Assembly: GCA_001770935.1 (NCBI GenBank)
Contig: MESI01000026.1
Coordinates: 103,696-167,695 of the forward strand
Direction: 5' to 3'
Length of the DNA stretch: 64,000 nucleotides
DNA from: Burkholderiales bacterium RIFCSPLOWO2_12_FULL_61_40
Lineage (GTDB): Bacteria; Pseudomonadota; Gammaproteobacteria; Burkholderiales; Burkholderiaceae_C
Shown here: positions 55,589 to 63,851 of the stretch, piece after piece
Layout of the letters: the number at the start of each line of letters is the position of its first letter
Numbering within the stretch: the first letter of the stretch is position 1
The notes under the pieces: generated by a model
Told to the model about the DNA's origin: nothing
What the model saw: the letters and a program-made list of their open reading frames with translations, nothing else
The model's database searches: none
Position numbers and translations under genes: made by a program

Positions 55589-56290
55589 GTGAACAAAATT
55601 TATCCCAGCGCCGCGCAGGCGCTTGAAGGCATTGTCCAGGACGGCCAGTTGCTGGCGGTAGGGGGCTTTGGCCTGTGCGGCATCCCCGAGGCGCTGATCG
55701 ACGCACTCAAAGACAGCGGTGTCAAAGACCTGACCGTCATCTCCAACAACGCCGGTGTCGACGGCTTTGGCCTGGGCAAGCTGCTGGAAACCCGCCAGAT
55801 CAAAAAGATGATCTCCAGCTATGTGGGCGAGAACAAAGAGTTCGAGCGCCAGTACCTGGCCGGTGAGTTGCAACTGGAGTTCACCCCACAAGGTACGCTG
55901 GCCGAAAAGCTGCGCGCAGGGGGCGCGGGCATCCCCGCATTCTTTACCAAAACCGGTGTGGGCACCATCGTGGCCGACGGCAAGGAGCTGCGCGAGTTTG
56001 ACGGCGAAACCTATGTGATGGAACGCGCCCTGGTGCCCGAGGTGGCCCTGGTCAAGGCCCACCGCGCCGACAAATCGGGCAACCTGCAGTTCCGCTTCAC
56101 CGCGCGCAATTTCAACCCGGCGGTGGCCATGGCCGGCAAGACCACGGTGGTGGAAGTCGAAGAGATTGTGGAAACCGGTGACATCCCGCCTGACCAGGTC
56201 CACCTGCCCGGCATTTATGTGCACCGCATTGTGCTCAATGCCAGCCCTGAGAAGCGTATTGAGAAACGCACCATCACCGAAACCAAATAA
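55589..56290 (+). CDS. scoA: 3-oxoacid CoA-transferase subunit A
   Basis: 233-aa alpha subunit of succinyl-CoA:3-ketoacid CoA-transferase, which activates acetoacetate and related acids using succinyl-CoA. Family motifs: GGFGLCGIPEALIDAL, ISNNAGVDGFGLGKLL, GGAGIPAFFTKTGVGT, ALVKAHRADKSGNL. A GTG start at 55589 (MNKIYPS) follows GGAGAAAAGCACT and gives the standard family start; an ATG 15 bp upstream overlaps that ribosome site. scoB follows after 67 bp containing a REP-like hairpin. Confidence 0.92.
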   Translation: MNKIYPSAAQALEGIVQDGQLLAVGGFGLCGIPEALIDALKDSGVKDLTVISNNAGVDGFGLGKLLETRQIKKMISSYVGENKEFERQYLAGELQLEFTPQGTLAEKLRAGGAGIPAFFTKTGVGTIVADGKELREFDGETYVMERALVPEVALVKAHRADKSGNLQFRFTARNFNPAVAMAGKTTVVEVEEIVETGDIPPDQVHLPGIYVHRIVLNASPEKRIEKRTITETK

Positions 56291-56296
56291 CTTTGC

Positions 56297-56334
56297 GGGA
56301 CAGTCTGCAGCCGCGCAGCGGCAAGCGCTGTCCC
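56297..56334. repeat. REP-like hairpin between scoA and scoB
   Basis: GGGACAG ... CTGTCCC arms enclose a second hairpin GCCGC-GCA-GCGGC. It is related to the hairpin at 12779-12804; both are followed by CAACTGA. It lies in the scoAB transcript. Confidence 0.6.
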
Positions 56335-56357
56335 CAACTGACTAGGAGAGTTTGAAT

Positions 56358-56996
56358 ATGAGCTGGAATCAAGACCAAATGGCCGCCCGTGCGGCCCAAG
56401 AACTGGAAGACGGTTTTTATGTGAACCTGGGCATCGGCATCCCCACGCTGGTGGCCAACTTTGTACCGGCAGACAAGGAAGTCTGGCTGCAAAGCGAGAA
56501 TGGCATGCTGGGCATTGGCCCTTTCCCCACCGCCGACGCGGTAGACGCCGACCTGATCAACGCCGGCAAACAAACCGTGACCACCATCAAGGGTTCCAGC
56601 ATTTTTGGCAGCCACGAGAGCTTTGCCATGATCCGCGGCGGCAAGATCAACCTGAGCATCCTGGGTGCCATGCAGGTCAGTGAAAAAGGCGACCTGGCCA
56701 ACTGGATGATCCCCGGCAAGATGGTCAAGGGCATGGGCGGCGCCATGGACCTGGTGGCAGGTGTGAAGCGCGTGATTGTGCTGATGGAGCACGTCGCCAA
56801 AAAGAAAGACGGCACCGAAGACATGAAGATCCTGCCCCAGTGCACCTTGCCCCTGACGGGTGTGGGCGTGGTGGACCGCATCATTACCGATCTGGCGGTG
56901 ATGGATGTCACCCCGGACGGGCTGAAAGTGGTGGAGCTGGCGCCGGGCGTGACGAGGGAGTTTTTACAGAGCAAGACGGGCGTCACCCTGGTCTGA
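56358..56996 (+). CDS. scoB: 3-oxoacid CoA-transferase subunit B
   Basis: 212-aa beta subunit carrying the catalytic glutamate in the motif [14 protein letters not shown] (SENG). Other family blocks are [20 protein letters not shown] and [28 protein letters not shown]. The ATG at 56358 follows TAGGAGAG with a 7-nt gap. Together with ScoA it feeds acetoacetate-type ketoacids into acetyl-CoA. Confidence 0.94.
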   Translation: MSWNQDQMAARAAQELEDGFYVNLGIGIPTLVANFVPADKEVWLQSENGMLGIGPFPTADAVDADLINAGKQTVTTIKGSSIFGSHESFAMIRGGKINLSILGAMQVSEKGDLANWMIPGKMVKGMGGAMDLVAGVKRVIVLMEHVAKKKDGTEDMKILPQCTLPLTGVGVVDRIITDLAVMDVTPDGLKVVELAPGVTREFLQSKTGVTLV

Positions 56997-57050
56997 GCGG
57001 CGTTGATCTGAACGGTGCCGTGCCGGGGGGGCGCGGCCCTTCGGTCCGGC

Positions 57051-58262
57051 TCAGTTCCAGCAGGGCTGACCGTAGGGCAGGGCGGGCAGCCCCAGATGCC
57101 GCGCCAGGGTTTGCCCTAAATCTGCAAAGCTGCTGCGCAGCCCCAGATTCAAGCCTACAGGGCTGCTTGGTCCGGCAAACAGCAAAGGCGCGTTTTCCCG
57201 GGTATGGTCCGACCCCGGCCAAGTGGGGTCGCAGCCATGGTCGGCGCTCAGGGCCAGCAGGTCACCTTCTCGGAGCTGCCCCAGCAATTGCGGCAAAAAC
57301 ACATCAAAGGCCTCCAGCGCCTTGGCATAACCCGCCACATCCCGGCGGTGTCCAAACACCATGTCGAAGTCCACCAGGTTGGTGAACACCAGGCCGCCGT
57401 CGGGGCATTCCCGCAGCGCAGCCAAAGTCTGCGTGCACAGCGCGGCGTTGTTCTCGCCTTTGCGGTGGTGGCTGATACCCCGCGCCGCAAAAATGTCCTT
57501 GATCTTGCCCACGGCATGCACCTCACGGCCCGCTGCGATCAGGTGGTCCAGCAGGGTGGGGCCGGGCGGGGGCGTGGTCAGGTCGTGCCGGTTGGCGGTG
57601 CGCTGGTAACGCCCCGCGGACCCTACAAAGGGCCGGGCGATTACGCGGGCGATGTTGAGTTCATCAAAAATGGGTTTGGCCGCATCGCAAATTTCCAGCA
57701 GGCGCTCCAAGCCAAAGTGCTCTTCGTGCGCCGCCACCTGAAACACACTGTCGCTGCTGGTGTAGCAAATCGGCTGGCCGGTGCGCACATGGTCGTCGCC
57801 CAGGCGGTCGATGATCTCGGTGCCGCTGGCATGGCAGTTGCCCAGGCTACCGCTCAGGCCGCATTGGGCCAACCAGCGCCGCATCTGCGCAGGCGGGAAC
57901 ACCGACTGCGTGGCATCGGCCACTTTGGGAAAGTAGCCCCAGTCAAAAGGCACGGGGCAGCCCATCAGCTCCCAATGGCCGCTGGGGGTGTCCTTGCCAA
58001 AGCTGACGGGACTGGCCGCGCCAAACGCACCGCTCGGGTGGGGCACCGCCGCCAAGCCCGCGGGCCAGACGCCGCTGGAGGCCTGCGCGGCCTGCCCCAA
58101 GCCCAGTTGCATGAGGTGGGGCAACTGCAAGGGCTGGCCTTGCTGCTGGCGCCACTGCGCGATATGGCCGAAGGTGTTGGCCCCCACATCCTGCGAGCGG
58201 GCTGCGTCCGGCGCCGCGCCCAAACCAAAGGAATCGAGAATGACAACGATTGCGCGGGCCAT
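57051..58262 (-). CDS. deoB: Phosphopentomutase DeoB
   Basis: 403-aa alkaline-phosphatase-superfamily mutase that interconverts (deoxy)ribose-1- and 5-phosphate. Metal and catalytic motifs: VVILDSFGLGAAPDA at the N-terminus, CYTSSDSVFQVAAHEE with the nucleophile region, RPFVG, VDFDMVFGHRRD, and ADHGCDPTWPGSDHTRE. Last gene of the operon, 2 bp after deoA. Confidence 0.95.
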   Translation of the reverse strand: MARAIVVILDSFGLGAAPDAARSQDVGANTFGHIAQWRQQQGQPLQLPHLMQLGLGQAAQASSGVWPAGLAAVPHPSGAFGAASPVSFGKDTPSGHWELMGCPVPFDWGYFPKVADATQSVFPPAQMRRWLAQCGLSGSLGNCHASGTEIIDRLGDDHVRTGQPICYTSSDSVFQVAAHEEHFGLERLLEICDAAKPIFDELNIARVIARPFVGSAGRYQRTANRHDLTTPPPGPTLLDHLIAAGREVHAVGKIKDIFAARGISHHRKGENNAALCTQTLAALRECPDGGLVFTNLVDFDMVFGHRRDVAGYAKALEAFDVFLPQLLGQLREGDLLALSADHGCDPTWPGSDHTRENAPLLFAGPSSPVGLNLGLRSSFADLGQTLARHLGLPALPYGQPCWN

Positions 58263-58264
58263 GC

Positions 58265-59584
58265 CTAGCCCTCCAGCCGCGAGACCATCACCGGGGCCGT
58301 GGCGGGCGGCTGGTCGGCAATGTCTATCAGCGTCGGCAGGTGCTGGCGGGCGGCCTGTGCGGCGGCGGTGTCGGCGGCCTGTACCACCGCCAGGCGGTCG
58401 CCCACCTCCACCCGTTGCCCCAGCTGTACAAACTGGGTAAAGCCCACGCGTGCATCCACGCTGTCGCTGGCCTTGCGTCGGCCACCGCCCAGTTCAATGA
58501 CCATCAGTCCAATGTCGCGTGTGACCATGCCGCTGACCCAACCAGCGCGGCTGGCGCAAATGTCCAATTGCACGGGGGCCAGGGGAAGGTAATCGCTGGC
58601 ACGCTCGCAAAAGTCCGCCGGGCCGCCCAGTGCGCTCACCATGCGGGCAAAGTGCTCCAGTGCTTTGCCACTGCTGAGGGCTTTGTCCACCTGGCGCAAG
58701 GCCTGGGCCTCGTCCAGGGCCAGGCGGCCCAGCACCAACAGTTCGGCACTCAGGCGGCGGGTCACTTCCAGCAAGCGTGGCTCCTGGCGATTGCCATTCA
58801 GGAAGGACACCGCCTCCTGCATTTCCACGGCATTGCCGCAGGCATCGCCCAGTACCTGGTTCATATCGGTAATCCAGGCCCGCGTGGGCAATCCCGCACC
58901 GTTGGCAACCGTCACCAGCGACTGCGCCAGCTCCTGGGCCATGGCCGGGGAACTGGCAAAGGCACCGTTGCCCACCTTCACATCCATCACCAGCCCTTGC
59001 AGCCCGGCGGCCAGTTTTTTGGACAGGATGCTGGCGGTGATCAGCGCCACCGACTCCACCGTGGCCGTGACGTCGCGGATGGCGTACAGGCGTTTGTCCG
59101 CAGGGGCCAGCTCGGCGGTCTGGCCGATGATGGCGCAGCCCGCTGTCTGCAGTGCCTGGCGCAATGTGGCGGAGTCGGGCGCGGTTTGGTAGCCGGGGAT
59201 GCTGTCGAACTTGTCCAGCGTGCCGCCGGTGTGGCCCAGGCCCCGGCCCGAAATCATGGGCACAAAGCCCCCACAGGCCGCCACGATGGGCGCCAGCATC
59301 AGGCTGACCTTGTCGCCCACGCCGCCGGTGGAGTGTTTGTCCAGAATGGGACCGTTCAGGTTCGCGCTGCTCCAGTCCATCACCATGCCGGAGCGGGTCA
59401 TGGCGCGGGTCAGTGCTATGGTTTCCGCGCTGCCCATGCCTTGGAGGAACATGGCCATGGCCATGGCGGCGGCCTGGCCTTCGCTCCAGGCGCCGGTGGT
59501 CAGCCCCTGCACAAAAGCGTCAATCTCCGGGCTCTGCAGGGTGTGGCCGTCACGTTTGCGGCGGATGATTTCTTGGGCCAGCAT
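58265..59584 (-). CDS. deoA: Thymidine phosphorylase DeoA
   Basis: 439-aa pyrimidine nucleoside phosphorylase that splits thymidine into thymine and deoxyribose-1-phosphate. Family motifs: AMAMFLQGMGSAETIALTRAM, DKHSTGGVGDKVSLMLAPIVAACG, MISGRGLGHTGGTLDKFDSIPG. Located between deoC and deoB in the salvage operon; its product is the substrate of DeoB. Confidence 0.95.
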   Translation of the reverse strand: MLAQEIIRRKRDGHTLQSPEIDAFVQGLTTGAWSEGQAAAMAMAMFLQGMGSAETIALTRAMTRSGMVMDWSSANLNGPILDKHSTGGVGDKVSLMLAPIVAACGGFVPMISGRGLGHTGGTLDKFDSIPGYQTAPDSATLRQALQTAGCAIIGQTAELAPADKRLYAIRDVTATVESVALITASILSKKLAAGLQGLVMDVKVGNGAFASSPAMAQELAQSLVTVANGAGLPTRAWITDMNQVLGDACGNAVEMQEAVSFLNGNRQEPRLLEVTRRLSAELLVLGRLALDEAQALRQVDKALSSGKALEHFARMVSALGGPADFCERASDYLPLAPVQLDICASRAGWVSGMVTRDIGLMVIELGGGRRKASDSVDARVGFTQFVQLGQRVEVGDRLAVVQAADTAAAQAARQHLPTLIDIADQPPATAPVMVSRLEG

Positions 59585-59593
59585 AGGGGCGCC

Positions 59594-60394
59594 TCAATAG
59601 GTGCCCGCAGCGGCGGGAGCGGGGGCGGCGCGGCCGCCCAAAATGGCTTCAATGTCGTTCAGCACACTGCTGGCGCCAATCCGAAAACGCGCGGGGGTCA
59701 GGGCCTGCGGTCCCAACAGCTCGCTCTGCAAAGCCATGTAGACGGCGGCATCGGCCACGGTGCGGATGCCGCCCGAGGGCTTGAAGCCCACCCGTGTTGC
59801 CGCGTTCGCATCGGACGCGATGGCGCTGAGCATGGTGCGGGCCGCTTCAGGTGTGGCGCTCACGGGCACTTTGCCGGTGCTGGTTTTGAGAAAGTCGGCC
59901 CCCGCGTCCAGGCTCAGGCGCGAGGCACGGGCGATCAGCGTCACGTCTTTGAGTTCGCCTGTTTCCAAAATCACCTTCAGCAGCAAACCGGGGCAGGCCT
60001 TGCGCACGGCGTTCAGCAGTTGCGCCACGGTGCGTTCGTCACCGGCCATCAGGGTTTTGTAGGGTAGCACCACGTCCACCTCTTGCGCGCCGCTTTGCAC
60101 AATGGCGCCGGTGTCGCGCACCGCACGCTCCACGTCGGCGCTGCCATCGGGAAAATTGGCCACCGCCGCCACTGCAATAGATGCAGGCAACTGGGCGCGC
60201 GCAAAGGCCGCCAGACGGGGCCACACACAGACGGCGGCTGTGGGGCCAAAGGGGCCTTGGGCGCGCTCACACAGGCGGGCGATGTCGGCTTCGGTGTCGT
60301 GGTCGTTCAGGCTGGTCAGGTCCAGGCAGGCCAGAGCCAGTTGGGCGCTGGCCTGCAGGTCGGCGCGGTAGTCGGTGGTGGATGGGGATGTCAT
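59594..60394 (-). CDS. deoC: Deoxyribose-phosphate aldolase DeoC
   Basis: 266-aa class I aldolase cleaving deoxyribose-5-phosphate to acetaldehyde and glyceraldehyde-3-phosphate. The Schiff-base lysine lies in DFLKTSTGK; VDVVLPYK and VGFKPSGGIRT (second lysine) are also conserved. Start overlaps the punA stop by 4 bp (ATGA). The C-terminal ~15 residues are Ala/Pro-rich. Confidence 0.95.
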   Translation of the reverse strand: MTSPSTTDYRADLQASAQLALACLDLTSLNDHDTEADIARLCERAQGPFGPTAAVCVWPRLAAFARAQLPASIAVAAVANFPDGSADVERAVRDTGAIVQSGAQEVDVVLPYKTLMAGDERTVAQLLNAVRKACPGLLLKVILETGELKDVTLIARASRLSLDAGADFLKTSTGKVPVSATPEAARTMLSAIASDANAATRVGFKPSGGIRTVADAAVYMALQSELLGPQALTPARFRIGASSVLNDIEAILGGRAAPAPAAAGTY

Positions 60395-61227
60395 GGTTGG
60401 GAGGGTGTTGGGTTGAGGTCCAGGCCGCCAATGATGGCCGCCAGCACGCCGCTGGCGAGGTCGCCACCGGCTTGGGCCTGGGACAGGGTGTGGGCGTGGC
60501 TCAGGTGTTCGGCAGACAGGCCTGCGCCCATGTTGGTGATGAGCGACAGGGCCAGCACCCGCAGGCCCGCATGGCGCGCCAAAATGGTCTCGGGCACGGT
60601 GCTCATGCCCACGGCGTCGGCGCCCAGGCGCGCCATCATGCGGATCTCGGCAGGGGTTTCAAACTGCGGGCCAAAGGCCCAGGCGTACACCCCCTCATGC
60701 AGGGAGACGCCGCGCTGTGCCGCCAGGGCCAGGGCTTGTGCGCGCAAGGCCGGGTCGTAGGCATCCACCATGCTGACAAAACGTTCGGAGCCGCTCTCGC
60801 CCACCAGGGGGGAGCGCTGCGGCAGGTTGAGGTGGTCGTTGAGCACCATCAGGCTTTGGGGCGGCATGTCGGCGCGCAAGCTGCCTGCGGCGTTGGTTTG
60901 CACCAAAACTTCGCAACCCAGCGCTTGCAGCACCTGCAAAGGGATTCTCATGCCGTCCACGGCACCGGTTTCATAGCCGTGTTTGCGCCCGCTCATCACT
61001 GCCACCGGGTGCGCGCCAATGTGCCCTAGCCACAGTTCGCCACTGTGTCCGGCCACGGTGGCCTGGGGAAAGCCCTCCAGGTTGGCATAGGGAATGCGCA
61101 CCGCGTCTTGCACATGGGCGGTCAGGCCGCCCCAGCCGGAACCCAGTACCACGGCAATGCGGGGGTGCGCCTTGGGCGCCAGGCGGTCAATGGTGTGCAG
61201 TGCGGGGAGTACAGAAGGGTGGGTCAT
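60391..61227 (-). CDS. punA: Purine-nucleoside phosphorylase
   Basis: 278-aa trimeric-type PNP that phosphorolyses purine nucleosides. VVLGSGWGGL (phosphate site), GHSGELWLG, MSGRKHGYETG, TNAAGSLRADMPP, and VGMSTVPETILARH are family landmarks. The start overlaps the cdd stop by ATGA and the stop overlaps deoC by ATGA, so all three are coupled. Confidence 0.93.
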   Translation of the reverse strand: MTHPSVLPALHTIDRLAPKAHPRIAVVLGSGWGGLTAHVQDAVRIPYANLEGFPQATVAGHSGELWLGHIGAHPVAVMSGRKHGYETGAVDGMRIPLQVLQALGCEVLVQTNAAGSLRADMPPQSLMVLNDHLNLPQRSPLVGESGSERFVSMVDAYDPALRAQALALAAQRGVSLHEGVYAWAFGPQFETPAEIRMMARLGADAVGMSTVPETILARHAGLRVLALSLITNMGAGLSAEHLSHAHTLSQAQAGGDLASGVLAAIIGGLDLNPTPSQP

Positions 61228-61649
61228 GGTGTGATCAGGTGGTCGGGTCCAAAGCTTTCGGGCAGCAACTGCGCCAGCGTGTAGCGCGGCCCCATGGCGG
61301 TGTCGTTGGCGCTGAGTATGGGCGCGTCGGGCGCGCAAAACTCGCGCAGCTTCTGGCGGCATCCGCCGCAGGGTGTCACCCAGGCGCCCCCGGTGCCCAC
61401 CACCAGCACCGCCCGTGCGTGGGTGCTGCCGGCCAGCACCATGGCGCTCAAGGCGCTGGCTTCGGCGCACACGCCTTCGGGGTAGGCGGCGTTTTCCACA
61501 TTGCAGCCCGCATGGATGCGGCCCTGGTCGTCCAGCACCGCAGCACCTACCAGGTATTTGGAATAGGGGGCGTAGGCTTTCAGGCGCGCGGCGCGGGCGG
61601 CTTGCAGCAGCTGCGCCTGCAGGTCTTCAGTAAGAGGGAGTGAGGTCAT
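61224..61649 (-). CDS. cdd: Cytidine deaminase
   Basis: 141-aa zinc deaminase converting (deoxy)cytidine to (deoxy)uridine. Zinc and catalytic motifs: GCNVENAAYPEGVCAEASAL and TPCGGCRQKLREF. First gene of cdd-punA-deoC-deoA-deoB. The ATG at 61649 gives the standard short form; in-frame sequence upstream has no protein character. Confidence 0.94.
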   Translation of the reverse strand: MTSLPLTEDLQAQLLQAARAARLKAYAPYSKYLVGAAVLDDQGRIHAGCNVENAAYPEGVCAEASALSAMVLAGSTHARAVLVVGTGGAWVTPCGGCRQKLREFCAPDAPILSANDTAMGPRYTLAQLLPESFGPDHLITP

Positions 61650-62027
61650 CAGCGAATAATAGCGCGCCGTGCCACGGAGTGCGATGGCGTGCCTGCTATG
61701 TCCGGTGCAGAGGGTGAGGTCAGAGAGTCTGCGGAAGAGGCAAGAAGTACGATGACAAAACGACACGGCAAAAGGGAGGTTTTTACTATGAAATTTATAG
61801 CTGCTCACGCACGTTATTCGGGGGTTGCAGGCCGATTTGATTGCCAAAGCTTGCGCACGAAAGCCCAAAGACAAGACCGAAAACGTGGTTTGAAGGCCAA
61901 AACCGCCCACGCTTATTCCATGCGGCTTGCAGGCCATAAAGGGCTGGGAAGGCGCATGGATGCTGCGGGGGATAACTTTTGAAGCAGAGCCTGTCCCCTT
62001 CCTATTTCACCAATTGCTGAAGTCGCG
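61650..62027. other. Intergenic region upstream of the nucleoside operon
   Basis: About 380 bp. It holds the presumed cdd promoter and repeat copy F. An open frame on the plus strand across 61689-61982 runs through the repeat and has no credible protein features. A REP-like half motif AGCCTGTCCCC is at about 61986. Confidence 0.5.
61791..61840 (+). repeat. Dispersed ~55-bp element upstream of cdd (copy F)
   Basis: TTACTATGAAATTTATAGCTGCTCACGCA ... CGGGGGTTGCAGGCCGATTTG, a diverged family member. Confidence 0.65.
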
Positions 62028-63364
62028 CTAGAAATGTTCCTTTTTGAACCTGGATATTTCCGGCGCCATTTTTAACAGCACCGTTGCCCGCTCAGTCACG
62101 AAGTCCGCGACTTTTTGGACGAACGGCACCTCGCCCGCCTGGTAGATCGGATCCAATGCCTGGGCCTGGGATTCCTCCAGGGCGATTTTGCAAAGGGTGC
62201 TCAGTTCGCGCGCAAAGAAGGCCCTTTGAATGGCGCTGCGCACGCAAAAGTCGGCCAGTGCATAGGCGCGAATGTCTGCCAGGGTGAATAGGTCGCCAAA
62301 GCCCATGGCCAGATCGTGCTCGTATTGCTGTGCGTCGTATTGCACGATGCTCACCAGGTCGTACAGTTCCGCTACGCGCAGCCCCGCCTTGCCGCAATAA
62401 AAAGAGATGTTTTTTCCGTGCGCATCGCTGTTGCCCAGCAACAGCGTGGTGACCGCCCACAGCACCAGCCTTTGGATGCCCACGGCGGGCTGTTCCAGGT
62501 GGGGCGTATATGCATCAGGCGCTCAAAACTGACCCCGTCACGGATATGGCGCACGTCTGTGCCGTTGCCTAAATTGCGCTCGTACTTGGCGCTCACGGGC
62601 ATGTCCAGCGCCTGGCAGCCGTCGATGATATGAATGCGCTCGATTGAGGTGTGTGTTTTTGCGCGGTCAAAACGCTGGATGGCCAAAACGGGCGAGGGCA
62701 TCCGCAGGATGTCTACGCGGGCCGCATGGTCTTGCCCGTGCCGGCGCAGGCTGATGCGGCTGGCAAGTCGCATGCAGAAGTGCTCATTGGCCACCATGTG
62801 CGGTGTGTTCGGGTTTAGGGGCTCCGGTTTCAGGATGTGGGTGGAGGCCAGGGCACCGTCGGCCAAAAAGATGCCGCCATCGTCCACCAGCGCCAGCAGC
62901 TTGTCCTGAAAGCCCGCCACGGATACCCGCACCCGGCCGTCCCACACGGTGAAGGGCATGTGGTTTCGGGTCTCGATGCGCATCTGCAGTTCTTCGCGTG
63001 AAACCAGGCGCCGCAAAGGCTCCTGCATCCGGGGCGTTTGGCCTGCGGGCAGAAAGCTCAATGCGCCGGCGGTTTCCCGCCCCAATTGGCGGATGAGACC
63101 AAAAATATTGTTCTTCTGAATATTGGAGTACATGGACGCCACGTCCAGCGCCCGGCCTTCGGGCAAGATGTTTTCAATAAAACGACGAAGGGTCGCCGAG
63201 CTGGCACCACCCGACAGGGGCAGGTGGGGCGACAGTGCAAACCCTTGCGGGCTTTGGGCCCACTCGGGGGCATATTCCAGTGAGAACGACTCCGAAGCCG
63301 AATCGAACGCCAGGGCGCCGACCAGCGATTCACCGGCATACAGGTGCAGTGTGTAGTCAGTCAT
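62028..63364 (-). pseudogene. hipA: HipA toxin kinase gene, frameshifted
   Basis: HipA-type Ser/Thr kinase homologue in two frames. The N-terminal part runs from ATG 63364 (MTDYTLHLYAGESLVGALAFD) through GFQDKLLAL and VANEHFCMRLA to FERL near 62520. The C-terminal part continues one frame away as AYTPHLEQPAVGIQRLVLWAVTTLLLGNSDAHGKNISFYC, which carries the NSDAHGKN catalytic loop, then YDLVS. A single-base change at about 62505-62525 explains it. Without it the protein would be ~440 aa, normal for HipA. It overlaps hipB by 8 bp. Recent inactivation or a sequencing error cannot be separated here. Confidence 0.85.
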
Positions 63365-63671
63365 GGCGGGGCTGAGGGGCAGTTCCATCCGTGGGATGCA
63401 GCGCCAGTTCCACTTGCGCGATGTCTTTGACGGGGGCCACCCACATGCGCAAGCCCAGACCGTCCAGCACGAGCAGGAGTTTGTCCAGGGTAATGGGCTT
63501 TCCATTTTCCAAGCGGGACAGCACGTCGCTGGAGACGAAGCTGAGGGCCGCTGCATCGTCAATGCGCATCTGGCTTTGTGCGCGCTGGTTGCGCACCACC
63601 TTGCCCAAGTCGCCCAGGCTTCTGATCAAGGGGGTTGCGGTGGTATCGACGCTGGGAAGTTTACGTGCCAT
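63357..63671 (-). CDS. hipB: HipB-like XRE antitoxin
   Basis: 104-aa Cro/CI-type helix-turn-helix protein (LGKVVRNQRAQSQMRIDDAAALSFVSSDVLSRLENGKPITLDKLLLVLDGLGLRMWV). It is the expected antitoxin and autorepressor of the HipA-like kinase and overlaps hipA by 8 bp. The C-terminal ~25 residues are probably flexible, as in other HipB proteins. Three operator-like palindromes lie upstream. Confidence 0.9.
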   Translation of the reverse strand: MARKLPSVDTTATPLIRSLGDLGKVVRNQRAQSQMRIDDAAALSFVSSDVLSRLENGKPITLDKLLLVLDGLGLRMWVAPVKDIAQVELALHPTDGTAPQPRHD

Positions 63672-63672
63672 T

Positions 63673-63786
63673 GTTTCGCCTTTCCGAAACTAGGATGCGC
63701 CAAGCTACTTTGGCGATATTTGTTTCGTTAAGGCGAAACTATAGCGAATAAGGTCCGCTATACCAAATACTTTCGTTATGGCGAAA
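63673..63786. promoter_or_regulatory. Three hipBA operator-like palindromes
   Basis: GTTTCG-N6-CGAAAC at 63673-63690, GTTTCG-N6-CGAAAC at 63722-63739, and TTTCG-N6-CGAAA at 63771-63786. Centres are 49 and 48 bp apart. The first abuts the hipB ATG. Arrays of operators bound by HipB dimers are known for hipBA of E. coli; the sequence here differs. Confidence 0.75.
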
Positions 63787-63811
63787 ATATTTGGTATAGC
63801 GGACCTTATTC
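63746..63811. repeat. Perfect 24-bp inverted repeat around the distal hip operator
   Basis: Arms 63746-63769 and 63788-63811 are exact reverse complements (core GGTCCGCTATACCAAATA) with an 18-bp loop that holds the third operator palindrome. It could fold as a long hairpin or be an attachment or insertion scar. Confidence 0.85.
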
Positions 63812-63851
63812 CATCCATGCACCCCTGCCGCAGCTGTCCGCAACAAAGCCT

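Noticed and set aside
58250..60067. Open frame of about 600 codons antisense to deoA and deoC
   Set aside because: Overlaps two clear enzymes and lacks domains.
61689..61982. Plus-strand frame of 97 codons upstream of cdd
   Set aside because: Made partly of repeat copy F, very basic, with no coherent structure.
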